Positions 17,662-29,189 of a stretch of 64,000 nucleotides of DNA are shown in pieces. Position 1 is the stretch's first letter. Every line of letters begins with the position of its first letter. The notes beneath the pieces were generated by a model that saw only the letters and a list, made by a program, of their open reading frames with translations, did not search any database and was not told the DNA's origin. The stretch comes from Larsenimonas rhizosphaerae. GTDB taxonomy: Bacteria; Pseudomonadota; Gammaproteobacteria; Pseudomonadales; Halomonadaceae. Position numbers and translations under genes: made by a program. The DNA is taken from the NCBI RefSeq assembly GCF_023700005.1, contig NZ_JAMLJK010000005.1, forward strand, positions 62,001-126,000. The letters are read 5' to 3'.

Positions 17662-18290
17662 TGCCCCTCGCGAATCACGTCAGCGCCATCAGGAATGGAA
17701 AACCTGAACTTGTCGGGAGCCACACGCGCATTGGGCGTGGCATTACTGAAGGAAATGTCGGTTTGTTGCCCGGTACTGTCCGACAGTTGCAGTCCCGCCA
17801 GTTGCTCACCGGTGAAGGTAAGCTGCATGGACTCAAACAGGGAGTCGTTGGACTTCGGGGTCAGCGAAAAGATCTCGGTAGCCCCCTGCTGACGGCTGGA
17901 TACGCTGTAGTTTCTGGCCAGCTGATCTGTCTGACCGGACAACAGCAGTGCCGGCGTATGAGTCACCCGCTCATCAAGCTGCCGCACGGTAACCTGCTCC
18001 AGATCCGGGTCATACAGATAGACCTTCTGTCCGTCGGACACTACTGTCTGGCGATAAGGGGAATTGACTTCCCAACGAAAGCGCCCCGGGCGCGACAGCC
18101 ACATGTGCCCACTGGAATCCTGCTGGCTCATGCCCTGCTGGTCTACCACTTCCTGCTTGAAGTCAGCCGAATAACTGTTCAATGGCTGAAGCAGCTTCGT
18201 CAGGCGTTCAACATCGTTATCGTCTGCCGATGCCAGCGGCGAAATCAGCAGGGCAGTCAGCCCTGCCGCCATCACATTTGGAAATTTCAA
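17658..18290 (-). CDS. lolA: Outer-membrane lipoprotein carrier protein LolA
   Basis: 210 aa (E. coli 203). A periplasmic chaperone that takes lipoproteins from LolCDE to LolB. The signal peptide ends at ASA (about residue 22). The open barrel is recognisable in YSADFKQEVVDQQG, SSGHMWLSRPGRFRWEV and VYLYDPDLEQVTV. The start is taken as TTG because AAGGAG lies 7-8 nt upstream and it supplies the Lys of the signal peptide; the next ATG (18272) has no SD. It follows ftsK by 18 bp. Confidence 0.94.
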   Translation of the reverse strand: MKFPNVMAAGLTALLISPLASADDNDVERLTKLLQPLNSYSADFKQEVVDQQGMSQQDSSGHMWLSRPGRFRWEVNSPYRQTVVSDGQKVYLYDPDLEQVTVRQLDERVTHTPALLLSGQTDQLARNYSVSSRQQGATEIFSLTPKSNDSLFESMQLTFTGEQLAGLQLSDSTGQQTDISFSNATPNARVAPDKFRFSIPDGADVIREGQ

Positions 18291-18308
18291 TCGACCACTC
18301 CTTGTTGA

Positions 18309-21300
18309 TTAATGACCTACGGGCGGTGGCGCCAGTACCTCACGGCTGCCATTGGTGCCCATCGAGGACACCACCCCGGCCATCTCCATGGCTTCGACCA
18401 GTCTAGCGGCGCGGTTGTAACCGATCTTGAAACGGCGCTGAACGGCTGAGATGGAGGCGCGACGTGACTCGGTAACATATCCGACAGCCTCGTCATACAA
18501 AGCGTCCTGCTCGGCATCATCGCCCTCGCCTTCCGCTTCAAGGCCGGTCAACGCATCGGCCGTCACCCCGCCGGACAGGATTTCTTCTATATATTCGGGC
18601 GTTCCACGGCGTTTCCAATCCTCGACCACACGATGGACTTCATCGTCATCGACAAACGCCCCGTGCACCCGCACCGGGATTCCCGCACCGGCCGGCAGGT
18701 ACAGCATGTCACCATGGCCCAGCAGATGCTCTGCACCGCCCTGATCCAGAATCGTGCGCGAGTCGATACGCGATGACACCTGAAACGCAATACGCGTTGG
18801 AATATTGGCCTTGATCAAGCCGGTGACAACATCCACGGATGGACGCTGGGTGGCCAGAATCAGATGGATGCCTGCCGCACGCGCCTTTTGGGCCAACCGT
18901 GCAATCAGCTCTTCGACCTTTTTCCCGACGATCATGAACATGTCGGCAAACTCATCGATAACCACCACGATGTAGGGCAGTTTTTCAAGCGTGGGCGGTG
19001 CCTGGTGCATTTCCCAGGGCTGAGGTTCCCATAAGGGGTCCTGCACCTGAGCCCCCTGGCTCTCGGCCTCATCGAGTCTGGCGTTGAAGCCGGCAATATT
19101 ACGCACGCCCATGGCCGCCATCAGCTTGTAGCGTCGCTCCATTTCGGCCACACACCAGCGCAGCGCGTTGGCGGCTTCCTTCATGTCCGTGACTACCGGC
19201 GCCAACAGGTGCGGAATGCCGTCATATACCGACAGTTCAAGCATTTTTGGATCGACCATGATCATGCGAACTTCATCAGGCGTCGCCTTCAAAAGCATCG
19301 AGATCAACATGGCATTAACGCCTACGGATTTACCCGATCCCGTCGTACCGGCCACCAGCACATGAGGCATCTTGTTCAGATCGGTCACGATGGCGGCCCC
19401 ACCGATATCCTGACCCAGCGCCATGGTCACTGGAGACATGGCCTGCTGATATACATCGGAATCGATGACTTCACGCAAGCGAATCATGGCTCGATTGGGG
19501 TTGGGAATTTCGATGCCGACAGTAGGCCGGCCCGGGATCACCTCAACCACACGCACACTCTTGACCATCAGTGAGCGAGCCAGATCCTTGGCCAGATTAC
19601 TGATCTTGGATACCTTGACCCCTGGAGCGGGCCGAATTTCAAATCGGGTAATGACAGGCCCGGGCCAGGTATCCACCACTTCTGCCTTGACGCCGTATTC
19701 ACGCAAGCGCACTTCCAGCAACTCGGCCATGTCGTCGAGTTCTTCGGTCGTATAGGTCGGCTCATGCGCCGACGGCGTCGTCAGCAGTCGATAGGAAGGC
19801 ATCTCCCCGGTAATTTCAGGCACGCCATCCGCAGCCGGTCGCTGCGTCTGTAAATGCTCCACGGTCCAGAGGATCGGGCTATCGGTATCTTCCCGTACGT
19901 CACGGTCCGTGGGCTCGCTCACACCCTCTACGTCTTGATCCGGTTGCGGTTGCGGTTGCGGTTGCGGTTGCGGTTGCGGTTGCGGTTGCGGTTGCGGTTG
20001 CGGTTCAAGCGTATCGTTCATGTGTGACGAAGCCACACTGATGTCATCATCGTAAGGCGAAAGAGGAGCGGCATTTGGCGCCTCTTGATCAGGGGCCTCA
20101 TCGATGTCGGCCTGAAAGGCTGCCGTTTCAGAGGTGTCATCATCCCGAGCACTCATGGCAACAGGAGCAAACTCATCCTCTTCATCGGCAGTCTGAAGGT
20201 TGCTGGACCAGGTTGAAAGTTCTTCATCGCGCCTGTCCGCACGCAACTCGCCTGAGCCTGATATATCGGTAGCAGCCGTGGCAGGTGCCGCTTCACGCGG
20301 CGTTACGATGTCATCATCACCGGTGATCGGCTCAGGAACCGGCTCAGGCACACGACGACGAGTGACATCCGCCACCTCTTCACGCCGCGGCCTGACAATG
20401 GGGGCAGACTCGCGCCGGGGAGATGACGCCGAAGGTGCAGGCGTTTCCGGCATGACTGGCGAGAGAGCAACAGGCTCGGCCACCTCTTCCTGAGAAGAAA
20501 CCGCTCGGAAAGGCACATCTTTTGACACCGAGGCAGAAGCAACTTCATCAGGCTCCTCATCGCGACGCGCCGATACCCGTGCAGCTCGCTCAACCACATC
20601 ATCACGCCGTGCAGACAGGGAAGGACCACGCGACACACGGCCGTCAGGCTCATCGTCTTCGGGCATTAATCTGGCAGGAGCTTCAGCGGATAAAGGGCTG
20701 GGGGCTGCTGACGCGACGCTGCCTGATGCCGTGGAGCGCGTATCATCATGACGCATCGACGGCGTGGCAAGCGGCGCCTCCCAGGGGATATCACTGCTTT
20801 CCTCGGAGGCTGGTCGAGTAACGGTTGAGGGATGATCTACAGGCGCAGCAGGATCACTGCCATACAAATCCGGCACGACGTGACGTGACTTGAAGCGTTG
20901 CCACAGGGAAGGCCGTGACGAGGAGACAACAACCTCTTCAACGTCGTCGTCAGTATCCTCGGCGACCTGACTATAAGCCTCTTCAAGCTCTTCCTGAAAA
21001 TCACGTTCGGCATAACGGGCATAGGTCAGCTCTTCCTCTTCTCGCCTGACCCGCCGCTGCTCTCGTCGTTCGGCCAGATGGTTTCGTGCCAGCCCCATAT
21101 GCCCCATGCACCACCGCACCAGCGCGTAGCTTCGGCGGCCGGTTTCATCAATGATGGTCCACCAGGACAGACCGGTGAACAGCGGAAACCCGCACAGAAA
21201 GAATCCGATGGAAATCAAAGTCGCGCCATAATGACCTACAAGGTCATAAAGCCCGGCGGACAGGCCTGATCCAAGTATGCCGCCTGCACCGGCAGGCAGG

Positions 21301-21785
21301 TCTGCCTCTAGATTGTAAAAATGTACGGCACTGAGCGTGCAGGTTGCCATCAGCACCAGAAACAGGCCGGCGCACCGCACCGCAAGCACTGTCGGATCCC
21401 AGACGATCGTGGCCTCACGCGTGCGAAGCAGCCGCCAGGCGCCATAGCCCAGCATACCTGGCCACCACAGGGCGCCCAGGCCGAACAGGCTGTACAGCAC
21501 ATCGGACAGCCAGGCTCCGGTGTGCCCCATCCAGTTACTGACCTCCTGCTCGGTACCGCTGTAGGACCAGCCCGGATCCGTCTGCGAGTAGCTGAACAGT
21601 GAAAGCAGCATAAAGACGCAGGCAATCAGCAAAATGATGACTACGCCTTCCTTGGTAGCACCGTGCAGATGCGCTGTCAGACGTTCGGCCTGCTGACGTG
21701 CGCGGGTTGCCCGGGCGCGATTGTTTGCCGGCTTCTTTTTGCCGGTCGCAGCTTGCTGTCGTTTATTGGCACTCAACCTGGCCAT
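18309..21785 (-). CDS. ftsK: DNA translocase FtsK
   Basis: 1158 aa. A septum-anchored motor that segregates chromosome termini and activates XerCD at dif. N-terminal membrane segments lie about 45-220, followed by a long acidic, Pro/Ser/Arg-rich linker (about 230-640) that contains a (Gln-Pro) run, then the RecA-like motor with Walker [10 protein letters not shown] (near 812), Walker [11 protein letters not shown] (near 942) and [13 protein letters not shown], and a C-terminal gamma winged helix ([18 protein letters not shown]) that reads KOPS. GAAGGGGG precedes the ATG. It heads the ftsK-lolA-rarA operon and is divergent from aat. Confidence 0.97.
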   Translation of the reverse strand: MARLSANKRQQAATGKKKPANNRARATRARQQAERLTAHLHGATKEGVVIILLIACVFMLLSLFSYSQTDPGWSYSGTEQEVSNWMGHTGAWLSDVLYSLFGLGALWWPGMLGYGAWRLLRTREATIVWDPTVLAVRCAGLFLVLMATCTLSAVHFYNLEADLPAGAGGILGSGLSAGLYDLVGHYGATLISIGFFLCGFPLFTGLSWWTIIDETGRRSYALVRWCMGHMGLARNHLAERREQRRVRREEEELTYARYAERDFQEELEEAYSQVAEDTDDDVEEVVVSSSRPSLWQRFKSRHVVPDLYGSDPAAPVDHPSTVTRPASEESSDIPWEAPLATPSMRHDDTRSTASGSVASAAPSPLSAEAPARLMPEDDEPDGRVSRGPSLSARRDDVVERAARVSARRDEEPDEVASASVSKDVPFRAVSSQEEVAEPVALSPVMPETPAPSASSPRRESAPIVRPRREEVADVTRRRVPEPVPEPITGDDDIVTPREAAPATAATDISGSGELRADRRDEELSTWSSNLQTADEEDEFAPVAMSARDDDTSETAAFQADIDEAPDQEAPNAAPLSPYDDDISVASSHMNDTLEPQPQPQPQPQPQPQPQPQPQPDQDVEGVSEPTDRDVREDTDSPILWTVEHLQTQRPAADGVPEITGEMPSYRLLTTPSAHEPTYTTEELDDMAELLEVRLREYGVKAEVVDTWPGPVITRFEIRPAPGVKVSKISNLAKDLARSLMVKSVRVVEVIPGRPTVGIEIPNPNRAMIRLREVIDSDVYQQAMSPVTMALGQDIGGAAIVTDLNKMPHVLVAGTTGSGKSVGVNAMLISMLLKATPDEVRMIMVDPKMLELSVYDGIPHLLAPVVTDMKEAANALRWCVAEMERRYKLMAAMGVRNIAGFNARLDEAESQGAQVQDPLWEPQPWEMHQAPPTLEKLPYIVVVIDEFADMFMIVGKKVEELIARLAQKARAAGIHLILATQRPSVDVVTGLIKANIPTRIAFQVSSRIDSRTILDQGGAEHLLGHGDMLYLPAGAGIPVRVHGAFVDDDEVHRVVEDWKRRGTPEYIEEILSGGVTADALTGLEAEGEGDDAEQDALYDEAVGYVTESRRASISAVQRRFKIGYNRAARLVEAMEMAGVVSSMGTNGSREVLAPPPVGH
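19941..20006 (-). repeat. Hexanucleotide tandem repeat in ftsK linker
   Basis: Ten perfect copies of CGGTTG (CAACCG on the coding strand) plus a partial eleventh encode (Gln-Pro) repeated ten times in the FtsK linker, about residues 594-615. The unit keeps the frame, so copy-number change would alter linker length only. Confidence 0.97.
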
Positions 21786-21902
21786 CCCCCTTCACCACGT
21801 TGCCATGATTATGTCGTCATCATTAAGTACTGTGGACATGATACCGGCCCCTGCGAAGGTATCACAGGCCCATCAGGTATTGTCGCACAGTGGATTGCAT
21901 GC

Positions 21903-21916
21903 TTTATTGCAATAAA
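21903..21916. promoter_or_regulatory. 14-bp perfect palindrome in the ftsK-aat divergent region
   Basis: TTTATTGCAATAAA reads the same on both strands and lies in an A/T-rich patch of the 231-bp intergenic region. It could be an operator for either gene. No other gene is seen in this region. Confidence 0.35.
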
Positions 21917-22016
21917 TACACACTGTTATCTGCCCTTTAAAGACAAATGCACCGAACACTGGCATGCGCCGTGGATGCATTGCCTGTCGGGGCTCGACAC
22001 CCTACAGAGACTTGTC

Positions 22017-22715
22017 ATGCTGCCATGGCTTCCGCCCTCCCCCGCTGCCTTCCCTCCTGTCAATACGGCTCTGGAAGAACCGGATGGCCTGCTGGCTGCT
22101 GGCGGAGATTTGACCCCCGACTGGCTGATCAGTGCCTACAGTAACGGAATTTTTCCATGGTTCAGCGACGACCAGCCGATCCTCTGGTGGTCACCCGACC
22201 CACGCATGGTTCTTTTCCCGCAGGAATTCAAACCGAGACGAAGCCTGGCCAAGCGCTTTCGCAATGCCGGCTTTACCTTCACATTCAATCAGTCATTCAA
22301 AGACGTCATGACAGCCTGCGCCCAGACCCGGGCCGATCAGGAAGGCACCTGGATCACTGATGACATGATGGCCGCATACCATGAGCTGCATCGGCAGGGA
22401 TACGCTCACAGCGTAGAGGTGTGGCGCGAAAACACACTGGCAGGCGGACTATATGGTGTCGGACTGGGTGAGTGTTTTTTCGGCGAATCCATGTTTTCAC
22501 GAGAAGCGGATGCTTCAAAGTGCGCGCTGACCTATCTTGTAGCACAGGGAATGCCTCGAGGACTGACATTGATAGACTGCCAGATGCACAGTAATCACCT
22601 GGCTTCCCTGGGCGCTCGTCTTATCGCACGTGACAATTTTTTACGTTACCTTGAACCCTGTCAGGCTACACGCCCCCGAGCAATATGGCTGCCGGACGCT
22701 ACCGCCGTCCCATAA
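22017..22715 (+). CDS. aat: Leucyl/phenylalanyl-tRNA-protein transferase
   Basis: 232 aa (E. coli 234). It adds Leu or Phe to the N-terminal Arg/Lys of proteins, making N-degrons read by ClpS-ClpA. Signature PDGLLAAGGDLTPDWLISAYSNGIFPWF, WWSPDPR, GVWIT-like GTWITDDMMAAY and GGLYGVGLGECFFGESMFS. The ATG is preceded by AGAGA; the longer upstream frame is not family-like. It sits in aat-bpt-infA, with clpA and clpS close by, so the N-degron pathway is genetically grouped here. Confidence 0.96.
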   Translation: MLPWLPPSPAAFPPVNTALEEPDGLLAAGGDLTPDWLISAYSNGIFPWFSDDQPILWWSPDPRMVLFPQEFKPRRSLAKRFRNAGFTFTFNQSFKDVMTACAQTRADQEGTWITDDMMAAYHELHRQGYAHSVEVWRENTLAGGLYGVGLGECFFGESMFSREADASKCALTYLVAQGMPRGLTLIDCQMHSNHLASLGARLIARDNFLRYLEPCQATRPRAIWLPDATAVP

Positions 22716-22753
22716 GGACAACAAAACAGGCTGGAGCAAAATAAGGTGACCCC

Positions 22754-23491
22754 TTGAGCAATCCGACAACAACCAGAACGCAGGATCTGCGCTTTTTCCT
22801 GACGGCACCACACAGCTGCAGCTACCTTGAAAACAAGGAAGCCATTACGCTGTTCATGGATCCGGAACAACCCATCAATCAGGATGTTTACAGTGCACTT
22901 TCCCTGATGGGATTTCGCCGAAGTGGTCAGCACCTTTACAGACCACATTGCAACAACTGCAAGGAATGCCTCTCGGTACGCATCCCGGTCGAAGACTTTA
23001 CACCGAATAAAACACAGCGTCGGCTGTTTAAACGTAACCAGTATTTAACAGTCAATAACCTTCAGGCGTCGTTCGTTGAAGAGCACTATCTCCTTTATGA
23101 GCGTTATATCGCCGCACGGCATCAGGACGGTGACATGTATCCGCCGTCCAGGGAGCAGTACGCCAGCTTCCTGACTCATAACAACGATTTTTCACGGTTG
23201 ATCGAATTCAGAAACGGCGCCGAGCTGGTGGCCGTGGCTGCCATGGATGAGCTATCGCATGGCCTTTCAGCAATCTACACTTTCTACTCACCTGCTCCTG
23301 AACATGCTCGGCTTTCTCTGGGTACGCATGCCGTTCTCTGGCAGATAGAGCAGGCAAAATCACTAGGGCTACCCTATGTCTATCTGGGCTACTGGATAGA
23401 GCGAAACCGTAAAATGGCCTACAAGACCCTGTTTCGTCCCATCGAATATCTTGAAGGACGCAGCTGGCAAAGGCTGATTGATTGCAGCTAG
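22754..23491 (+). CDS. bpt: Aspartate/glutamate leucyltransferase (Bpt, ATE family)
   Basis: 245 aa. It adds Leu to N-terminal Asp/Glu, another N-degron step. Start is TTG with AAGGTGA upstream; the first in-frame Met is residue 35, inside the conserved domain. Seen: CSYLENKEAITLF, the CNNCKECLSVRIPV cysteine cluster of the ATE N-domain, RRLFKRNQ, and C-terminal YLGYWIERNRKMAYKTLFRP. It follows aat by 38 bp. Confidence 0.95.
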   Translation: MSNPTTTRTQDLRFFLTAPHSCSYLENKEAITLFMDPEQPINQDVYSALSLMGFRRSGQHLYRPHCNNCKECLSVRIPVEDFTPNKTQRRLFKRNQYLTVNNLQASFVEEHYLLYERYIAARHQDGDMYPPSREQYASFLTHNNDFSRLIEFRNGAELVAVAAMDELSHGLSAIYTFYSPAPEHARLSLGTHAVLWQIEQAKSLGLPYVYLGYWIERNRKMAYKTLFRPIEYLEGRSWQRLIDCS

Positions 23492-23604
23492 CTTTGCCTA
23501 ACCGGCCGTCATCAGGCAAAATGCAGCACTATTGTTCCAGGGACCTGTTAACGAGGGCTTCCCTGCTACTCTACGTTTTAACGTAACCGGAGGAAATGCC
23601 GCAT

Positions 23605-23823
23605 ATGGCGCGTGAAGATCATATTGAAATGGAAGGTGTCGTTATAGACATGCTGCCAAACACCATGTTCCGTGTCGAACTGGAAAATGGACATGTTGTA
23701 ACAGCACATATTTCCGGAAAGATGCGCAAGAACTACATCCGCATCCTTACAGGTGACAAGGTCAAGGTAGAGCTGACACCTTACGACCTGTCCAAGGGGC
23801 GTATTGTTTACCGGTCACGCTGA
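23605..23823 (+). CDS. infA: Translation initiation factor IF-1
   Basis: 72 aa, the same as E. coli. A single OB-fold ([13 protein letters not shown] to GRIVYRSR) that binds the ribosomal A site in initiation. A Met three codons upstream (23596) is too close to GGAGG; the 23605 ATG has good spacing and gives the family N-terminus. Confidence 0.98.
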   Translation: MAREDHIEMEGVVIDMLPNTMFRVELENGHVVTAHISGKMRKNYIRILTGDKVKVELTPYDLSKGRIVYRSR

Positions 23824-23915
23824 GCCCGCCTCAGGGACGGTCGTGGTACCGTTGCCCTGCTCTTTCCTGAAAAGCGCCCGTGACTGCAGGCTGATCATTT
23901 TCATGCCAGCCTGAC

Positions 23916-23949
23916 AAAAAACGCCCCGTCTTTCGACAGGGCGCTTTAT
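23916..23949. terminator. Bidirectional terminator between infA and clpA
   Basis: Stem CGCCC-GTC / GAC-GGGCG with one C-A mismatch and a TTTC loop (23922-23943), A-tract before and T-rich after. On the minus strand a TTTTTT run follows, so it ends clpA strongly and infA more weakly. Confidence 0.85.
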
Positions 23950-23971
23950 TTTGCGTGTGGATTTTTGCTAT

Positions 23972-26239
23972 TCAGGCAAGCTCCACTTCCGACACCAGAC
24001 TCAGATCGTCTCCGTCGACGGTGACACGCACCGTGCCTCCCTGATCCGCAAGATCCCCAAACAGAATCATCTCTGCCAGCGGTTTCTTCAGCTTGTCCTG
24101 AATCAGACGGGACATCGGCCGCGCTCCCATGTCTGGATCATAGCCATGCTCAGCAAGCCAGGACTTGGCCTCATCGGACACATCCAGCTGAACACGTTTC
24201 TCGTCCAGTTGCGCCTGAAGCTCGATCAGGAACTTGTCTACCACGTTGCGTACGACAGCCAGATCAAGCGCATGGAACTGAATGATGCCGTCGAGCCGAT
24301 TCCGGAACTCCGGCGTAAACGTTTTCCGAATGGTTTCCATTGCATCGGTACGATGATCCTGATGCTGGAAACCAATGGAACGTCGAGAAGCTTCCTCTGC
24401 GCCGGCATTTGATGTCATGACCAGAATCACATTGCGGAAGTCCGCCTCGCGTCCGTTGTTGTCAGTCAGCTTGCCGTGATCCATGACCTGCAACAGCAGA
24501 TTGAACACTTCAGGGTGCGCCTTCTCGATCTCATCAAGCAGCAGCACACAGTGCGGCGCCTTGGTGACTGCCTCTGTCAGCAGCCCCCCCTGGTCGTAAC
24601 CGACATACCCCGGGGGCGCACCGATCAGACGTGATACAGCGTGCCGCTCCATGTATTCAGACATGTCGAACCTGACCAGCTCAATGCCCATCAGCATGGA
24701 CAGCTGCCGTGCCACCTCGGTCTTGCCCACCCCGGTCGGGCCGGCAAACAGGAAGTTACCAACCGGCTTGTCCGGTGAACCAAGTCCGGCGCGGGAAAGC
24801 TTGATGGCCGAGGTCAGGCTGCCGATGGCTTCATCCTGCCCAAAGACCAGCATTTTAAGATCACGTTCCAGCGTCGACAGGAGTTTGCGATCCGAGCTGG
24901 TAACGCTTTTCGGCGGAATACGCGCGATGGAAGCAACGATTGACTCGATCTGCTCGACACCAATGGTATCGATCCGCGCTTCCGGTGGCAGCAGGCGCTG
25001 ATGAGCACCGGCCTCGTCGATGACATCGATGGCCTTGTCCGGCAGATGCCGGTCATTGATGTATCGAGCAGCCAGCCTGACCGCCGTTTCGACAGCCTCA
25101 TCGGTGTACTTGAGCTGATGATGCTCTTCAAAGCGGCTGCGCAGGCCCTTGAGGATGCGGATGGTGTCATCAACGGATGGCTCCATTACGTCCACCTTCT
25201 GGAAGCGACGCGCCAGCGCACGATCCTTTTCAAAGATTCCGCGGAATTCCTGAAAGGTCGTGGATCCCAGACAGCGTAACTCTCCGGAAGACAGCAACGG
25301 TTTGAGCAGGTTGGAAGCATCCATCACACCACCCGAAGCGGCACCAGCCCCGATAACGGTATGAATTTCATCAATGAACAGAATCGAGTTCGGCTCTTTC
25401 TTGAGTTCGCCCAGCAGTGCCTTGAGTCGTTTCTCGAAATCACCGCGGTACTTGGTGCCTGCCAGCAGGGCGCCAAGATCAAGTGAATACACGACAGCAT
25501 CAGCGATCACCTCAGGCACGTCTTCCTCGACGATGCGCTTGGCAAGACCTTCGGCAATGGCGGTTTTACCCACTCCGGCTTCGCCCACCAGCAGAGGGTT
25601 GTTCTTGCGACGGCGTGCCAGAATCTGCACGACACGCTCAAGCTCATGATCACGGCCGATCAGCGGGTCAATCTTGCCCAGACGCGCCTGCTCATTGAGG
25701 TTGGTGGCATACCCCTTGAGAGGATGTGAGCCACTTTCTGCTCCTCCCTCTTCACCATCATCGCTGCTGTCGGAAGGCCCCGGGTGCGGCTGCTCCTGCC
25801 CGGATACCTTGGAAATACCATGCGCCAGATAATTGACGGCATCGACACGTGCCACGCTTTGATGCTTGAGGAAATAAACCGCCTGACTTTCCTGCTCGGA
25901 AAAGATCGCCACCAGCACATTGGCACCAGTCACTTCGGTCTTGCCGGATGACTGGACATGAAACACGGCGCGCTGGAGCACACGCTGAAACCCGAGCGTA
26001 GGCTGAGTCTCACGATCATCCTGCCCTTCTGGAATCAACGGCGTTGTCGAGTTGATGAAATCCTGCAGATCGGTACGCAGCTTGTCGATGTTGGCACCAC
26101 AGGCCCGCAATACATCTGACGCAGAGGCATTGTCCAGCAACGCCAGCAGGAGATGCTCAACGGTCATGAACTCATGACGCTTGGAGCGCGCCACGGTAAA
26201 CGCCGTGTTCAGGGTCAGTTCAAGTTCTTTGCTTAACAT
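23972..26239 (-). CDS. clpA: ATP-dependent Clp protease ATPase subunit ClpA
   Basis: 755 aa (E. coli 758). An AAA+ unfoldase for ClpP. N domain (1-140), first AAA with [13 protein letters not shown] (near 220), second AAA with [14 protein letters not shown] (near 500), and the ClpP-docking IGF in [11 protein letters not shown] (near 621). With clpS upstream on the same strand (30 bp) it forms the usual clpS-clpA pair that degrades N-degron substrates. Confidence 0.97.
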   Translation of the reverse strand: MLSKELELTLNTAFTVARSKRHEFMTVEHLLLALLDNASASDVLRACGANIDKLRTDLQDFINSTTPLIPEGQDDRETQPTLGFQRVLQRAVFHVQSSGKTEVTGANVLVAIFSEQESQAVYFLKHQSVARVDAVNYLAHGISKVSGQEQPHPGPSDSSDDGEEGGAESGSHPLKGYATNLNEQARLGKIDPLIGRDHELERVVQILARRRKNNPLLVGEAGVGKTAIAEGLAKRIVEEDVPEVIADAVVYSLDLGALLAGTKYRGDFEKRLKALLGELKKEPNSILFIDEIHTVIGAGAASGGVMDASNLLKPLLSSGELRCLGSTTFQEFRGIFEKDRALARRFQKVDVMEPSVDDTIRILKGLRSRFEEHHQLKYTDEAVETAVRLAARYINDRHLPDKAIDVIDEAGAHQRLLPPEARIDTIGVEQIESIVASIARIPPKSVTSSDRKLLSTLERDLKMLVFGQDEAIGSLTSAIKLSRAGLGSPDKPVGNFLFAGPTGVGKTEVARQLSMLMGIELVRFDMSEYMERHAVSRLIGAPPGYVGYDQGGLLTEAVTKAPHCVLLLDEIEKAHPEVFNLLLQVMDHGKLTDNNGREADFRNVILVMTSNAGAEEASRRSIGFQHQDHRTDAMETIRKTFTPEFRNRLDGIIQFHALDLAVVRNVVDKFLIELQAQLDEKRVQLDVSDEAKSWLAEHGYDPDMGARPMSRLIQDKLKKPLAEMILFGDLADQGGTVRVTVDGDDLSLVSEVELA

Positions 26240-26269
26240 GGCAGTCCCCTTCTTGCCGCATTCGGCACT

Positions 26270-26638
26270 TCAGTCGACCTGTTCGACATCACATAACAGT
26301 GGATGTTGACACTCTCGAGCGTATTCATTGACCTGATGACATTTGGTTTCCGCGATATCGCGCGTGAAGATCCCGCAGGTCGCCTGGCCCTGAGTATGGA
26401 CAGCCAGCATGATCTGCACTGCCCGTTCATTATCCATCGCAAAGAAAGTCTGCAGCACCTCAACGACGAACTCCATGGGAGTATAATCGTCATTGTGCAG
26501 CACAACTTTATACAGCGGAGGCTCCTTCAGTTCAGGGTCGCTGAGCTGCTCGGCGACATCGCTGTCCTCGTTTCCCTCCGGAGAGGACGGCGGATTCATA
26601 CCGGCGAGCCAAACTCCTTTCACCTTGGTGTCGTGCAT
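26270..26638 (-). CDS. clpS: ClpA adaptor ClpS
   Basis: 122 aa. It binds N-degron residues and delivers substrates to ClpA. The binding pocket [15 protein letters not shown] and the C-terminal [19 protein letters not shown] are intact. The ATG at 26638 is chosen over Mets at 26659 and 26722 because of AAGAAGA upstream and family length. The 288 bp to rluE hold no other gene that I can see; cspD and icd, often found here, are absent. Confidence 0.95.
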   Translation of the reverse strand: MHDTKVKGVWLAGMNPPSSPEGNEDSDVAEQLSDPELKEPPLYKVVLHNDDYTPMEFVVEVLQTFFAMDNERAVQIMLAVHTQGQATCGIFTRDIAETKCHQVNEYARECQHPLLCDVEQVD

Positions 26639-26926
26639 AGTTGAGTCTTCTTTGAACATAAGAGGCAGGGCATTCGAGCACAAGGGAGATTGCCGAAAAA
26701 CGCCAATATCGCCATGACTCATCCCTGCATGCCTTGTTGAAAGATGGTGGCGAGAGGCAGAAGATGCAACTCGTAACCACTAAATGAGTGAATACGATTA
26801 TTCCGCTTTACTCTATACCTGCTGATACAGGGTTGTACCATGGCGCCTGTAGTCTGCTCGGATGAAGCAGGCCACATTTATATCGCCATATCCGGCAATT
26901 GCCTTTTACCCCTCTACAGGATCGCC

Positions 26927-27529
26927 GTGAGTACCATTTATCTTGTGAACAAACCCTTTCATATGCTGCCCCAGTTCACTGATGACCAGGGGCGCAGAAC
27001 GCTGGCAGATATCATTACAGTGCCAGGCATTTATCCGGTGGGGCGGCTTGATTATGACAGTGAAGGGTTGATGCTCTTGACCGATGACGGCGCGCTGAAC
27101 CATCGTATCAGCCACCCACGCTACAAATTGACCAAGGTCTACTGGGTTCAGGTCGAGGGCCTGCCGAACGACCAGGCCCTCTGCCAGCTTCGCCAGGGCA
27201 TCAGACTGAAGGATGGCCCCACCCGGCCGGCGCAGGTACGCCATATCGATGCGCCAGCGCTTCCGGAGCGTGATCCGCCGGTCAGATTCCGTGCCAACCA
27301 GCCCACCAGCTGGCTTGAAATCCGTATCAGTGAGGGACGAAACCGTCAGGTACGCCGAATGACAGCAGCCATCGGACACCCCACCCTGCGACTGGTACGT
27401 CAGGCCATCGGAAGCTGGCAGCTTGGCCAGCTCGCCCCGGGTGAGTGGCGAAGCGAACAACTGCACGCCCCTCGCCCCGACAGGCCACGGTCTGCACGCA
27501 GGCCTATCACCAGGAACCGTCGCTCATGA
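26927..27529 (+). CDS. rluE: 23S rRNA pseudouridine(2457) synthase RluE
   Basis: 200 aa. Start GTG with CAGGAT upstream gives the family N-terminus STIYLVNKPF; the longer ATG frame (26840) adds unrelated sequence. Catalytic Asp in PVGRLDYDSEGLMLLT, substrate-side KVYWVQVEG, and NRQVRRMTAAIGHPTLRLVR are diagnostic of the RsuA/RluE group, without an S4 domain. It overlaps nudJ by 4 bp. Confidence 0.94.
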   Translation: MSTIYLVNKPFHMLPQFTDDQGRRTLADIITVPGIYPVGRLDYDSEGLMLLTDDGALNHRISHPRYKLTKVYWVQVEGLPNDQALCQLRQGIRLKDGPTRPAQVRHIDAPALPERDPPVRFRANQPTSWLEIRISEGRNRQVRRMTAAIGHPTLRLVRQAIGSWQLGQLAPGEWRSEQLHAPRPDRPRSARRPITRNRRS

Positions 27530-27975
27530 GGCGCTGGACGCCCCACACAACGGTTGCCACGGTGATTCAGCATGAACATGCCTTTCTACTGGTGGAAGAG
27601 CGGCAGGGACCCGGGCCAACCGTCTTCAATCAGCCCGCCGGTCACCTGGAACAGGGGGAGACACTGTTCGACGCTGCCCGCCGTGAGACACGTGAAGAAA
27701 GTGGCTGTACCGTCGCACTCAATGGCTATCTGGGCCTTTATGTACATACCAGCTCCTCCGGCGTTACCTATCATAGCCATAGTTTTCTGGCGCACGTTAC
27801 AGGTCATGTTGATGCGCCCCTCGATACTCCGATTGTTGCCGCGCACTGGCTGACGCCTGATGCCATCAAGGCGCTATCCATCGATGGTCGACTGAGAAGC
27901 CCACTGGTGCTCAGGCGTGTGCAGGATGCACTGGCCGGCCGCCGCTTTCCGCTTGAGCTTGTTGTCGAGGGATAA
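27526..27975 (+). CDS. nudJ: Nudix hydrolase NudJ-like
   Basis: 149 aa. A full Nudix box is present: GHLEQGE, then REETREESG-type spacing (GX5EX7REUXEEXGU satisfied by G..E.......RETREESGC). NudJ hydrolyses nucleoside tri- and diphosphates and HMP-PP. Order rluE-nudJ-mnmA-hflD-purB is the same as in E. coli. Confidence 0.92.
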   Translation: MRRWTPHTTVATVIQHEHAFLLVEERQGPGPTVFNQPAGHLEQGETLFDAARRETREESGCTVALNGYLGLYVHTSSSGVTYHSHSFLAHVTGHVDAPLDTPIVAAHWLTPDAIKALSIDGRLRSPLVLRRVQDALAGRRFPLELVVEG

Positions 27976-28059
27976 GCACTGACAGGGGTTAAGCGCGCCT
28001 GATGCATCAGGTATACTCGACACAACTACAGTCACTTCTATTTGATCGCCGAGCGTGTC

Positions 28060-29189
28060 ATGACCTCTTCCAACGCTTCGCCCGCCCCTTCGAGCCTCAA
28101 GGTCATCGCAGGCATGTCCGGGGGCGTCGATTCTTCCGTATCAGCCTGGCTATTGCTGCAACAGGGTTACCAGGTCGAAGGCCTGTTCATGAAGAACTGG
28201 GATGAAGACGACGGTACCGAATACTGTACCGCCAAGGATGACCTGGCAGATGCTCAGGCCGTCTGTGACAGTCTGGGCATCCGATTGCATACGGCCAACT
28301 TTGCTGCCGACTACTGGGATAACGTGTTCGAGCATTTCCTGGCCGAGTACAAGTCAGGCAGAACGCCCAACCCCGATATCCTTTGCAACAAGGAAATCAA
28401 GTTCAAGGTCTTCCTTGAATACGCTGAACTGCTGGGCGCTGACCTGATCGCCACCGGCCACTATGTCCGCCGCGGAGAGCGCGATGGTCAGGCCGTTCTG
28501 CTCAAGGGGCTTGATGCCAACAAGGATCAAAGTTATTTCCTGCATGCCGTGGGCAGTGATGCCATTGGCCGCACCCTGTTCCCGGTCGGCGAACTTGAAA
28601 AGCCTGAAGTACGACGGATTGCCGAAGAACAGGGCCTGGCCACGGCCCGAAAGAAGGATTCCACCGGAATATGCTTTATCGGAGAGCGACGCTTCAAGGA
28701 TTTCCTGAGCCAGTATCTGCCGGCACAACCCGGGCTTGTTGAAACGGAAACAGGCGATGTGATCGGTGAGCACCAGGGGCTGATGTATTACACCCTGGGC
28801 CAGCGCCAGGGGCTGGGCATTGGCGGACTGGCCAGATACAGCGAAGACCCCTGGTATGTGGCTGCCAAGGATCTCGAGCGCAACGTACTGGTCGCGGTAC
28901 AGGGCAAGCATCATGACCTGCTTTACACCCAGATAATTGACAGTGAAGTCGTTGACTGGGTGGCCGGACACGCACCAGCCACGCGCTTTCGGGCTACCGC
29001 AAAGGTGCGTTATCGCCAGCAGGATCAGCCCTGCCAGGTTGAATCACACTCGGATGGCACGGTGACGGTCGTATTCGATACGCCTCAGCGCGCTGTTACT
29101 CCAGGACAATCCCTGGTTCTGTACAAGGACGATGTTTGCCTGGGCGGAGGCGTTATCCGTACGGCCAGCAAGCGTCAGGACACCGCAGC

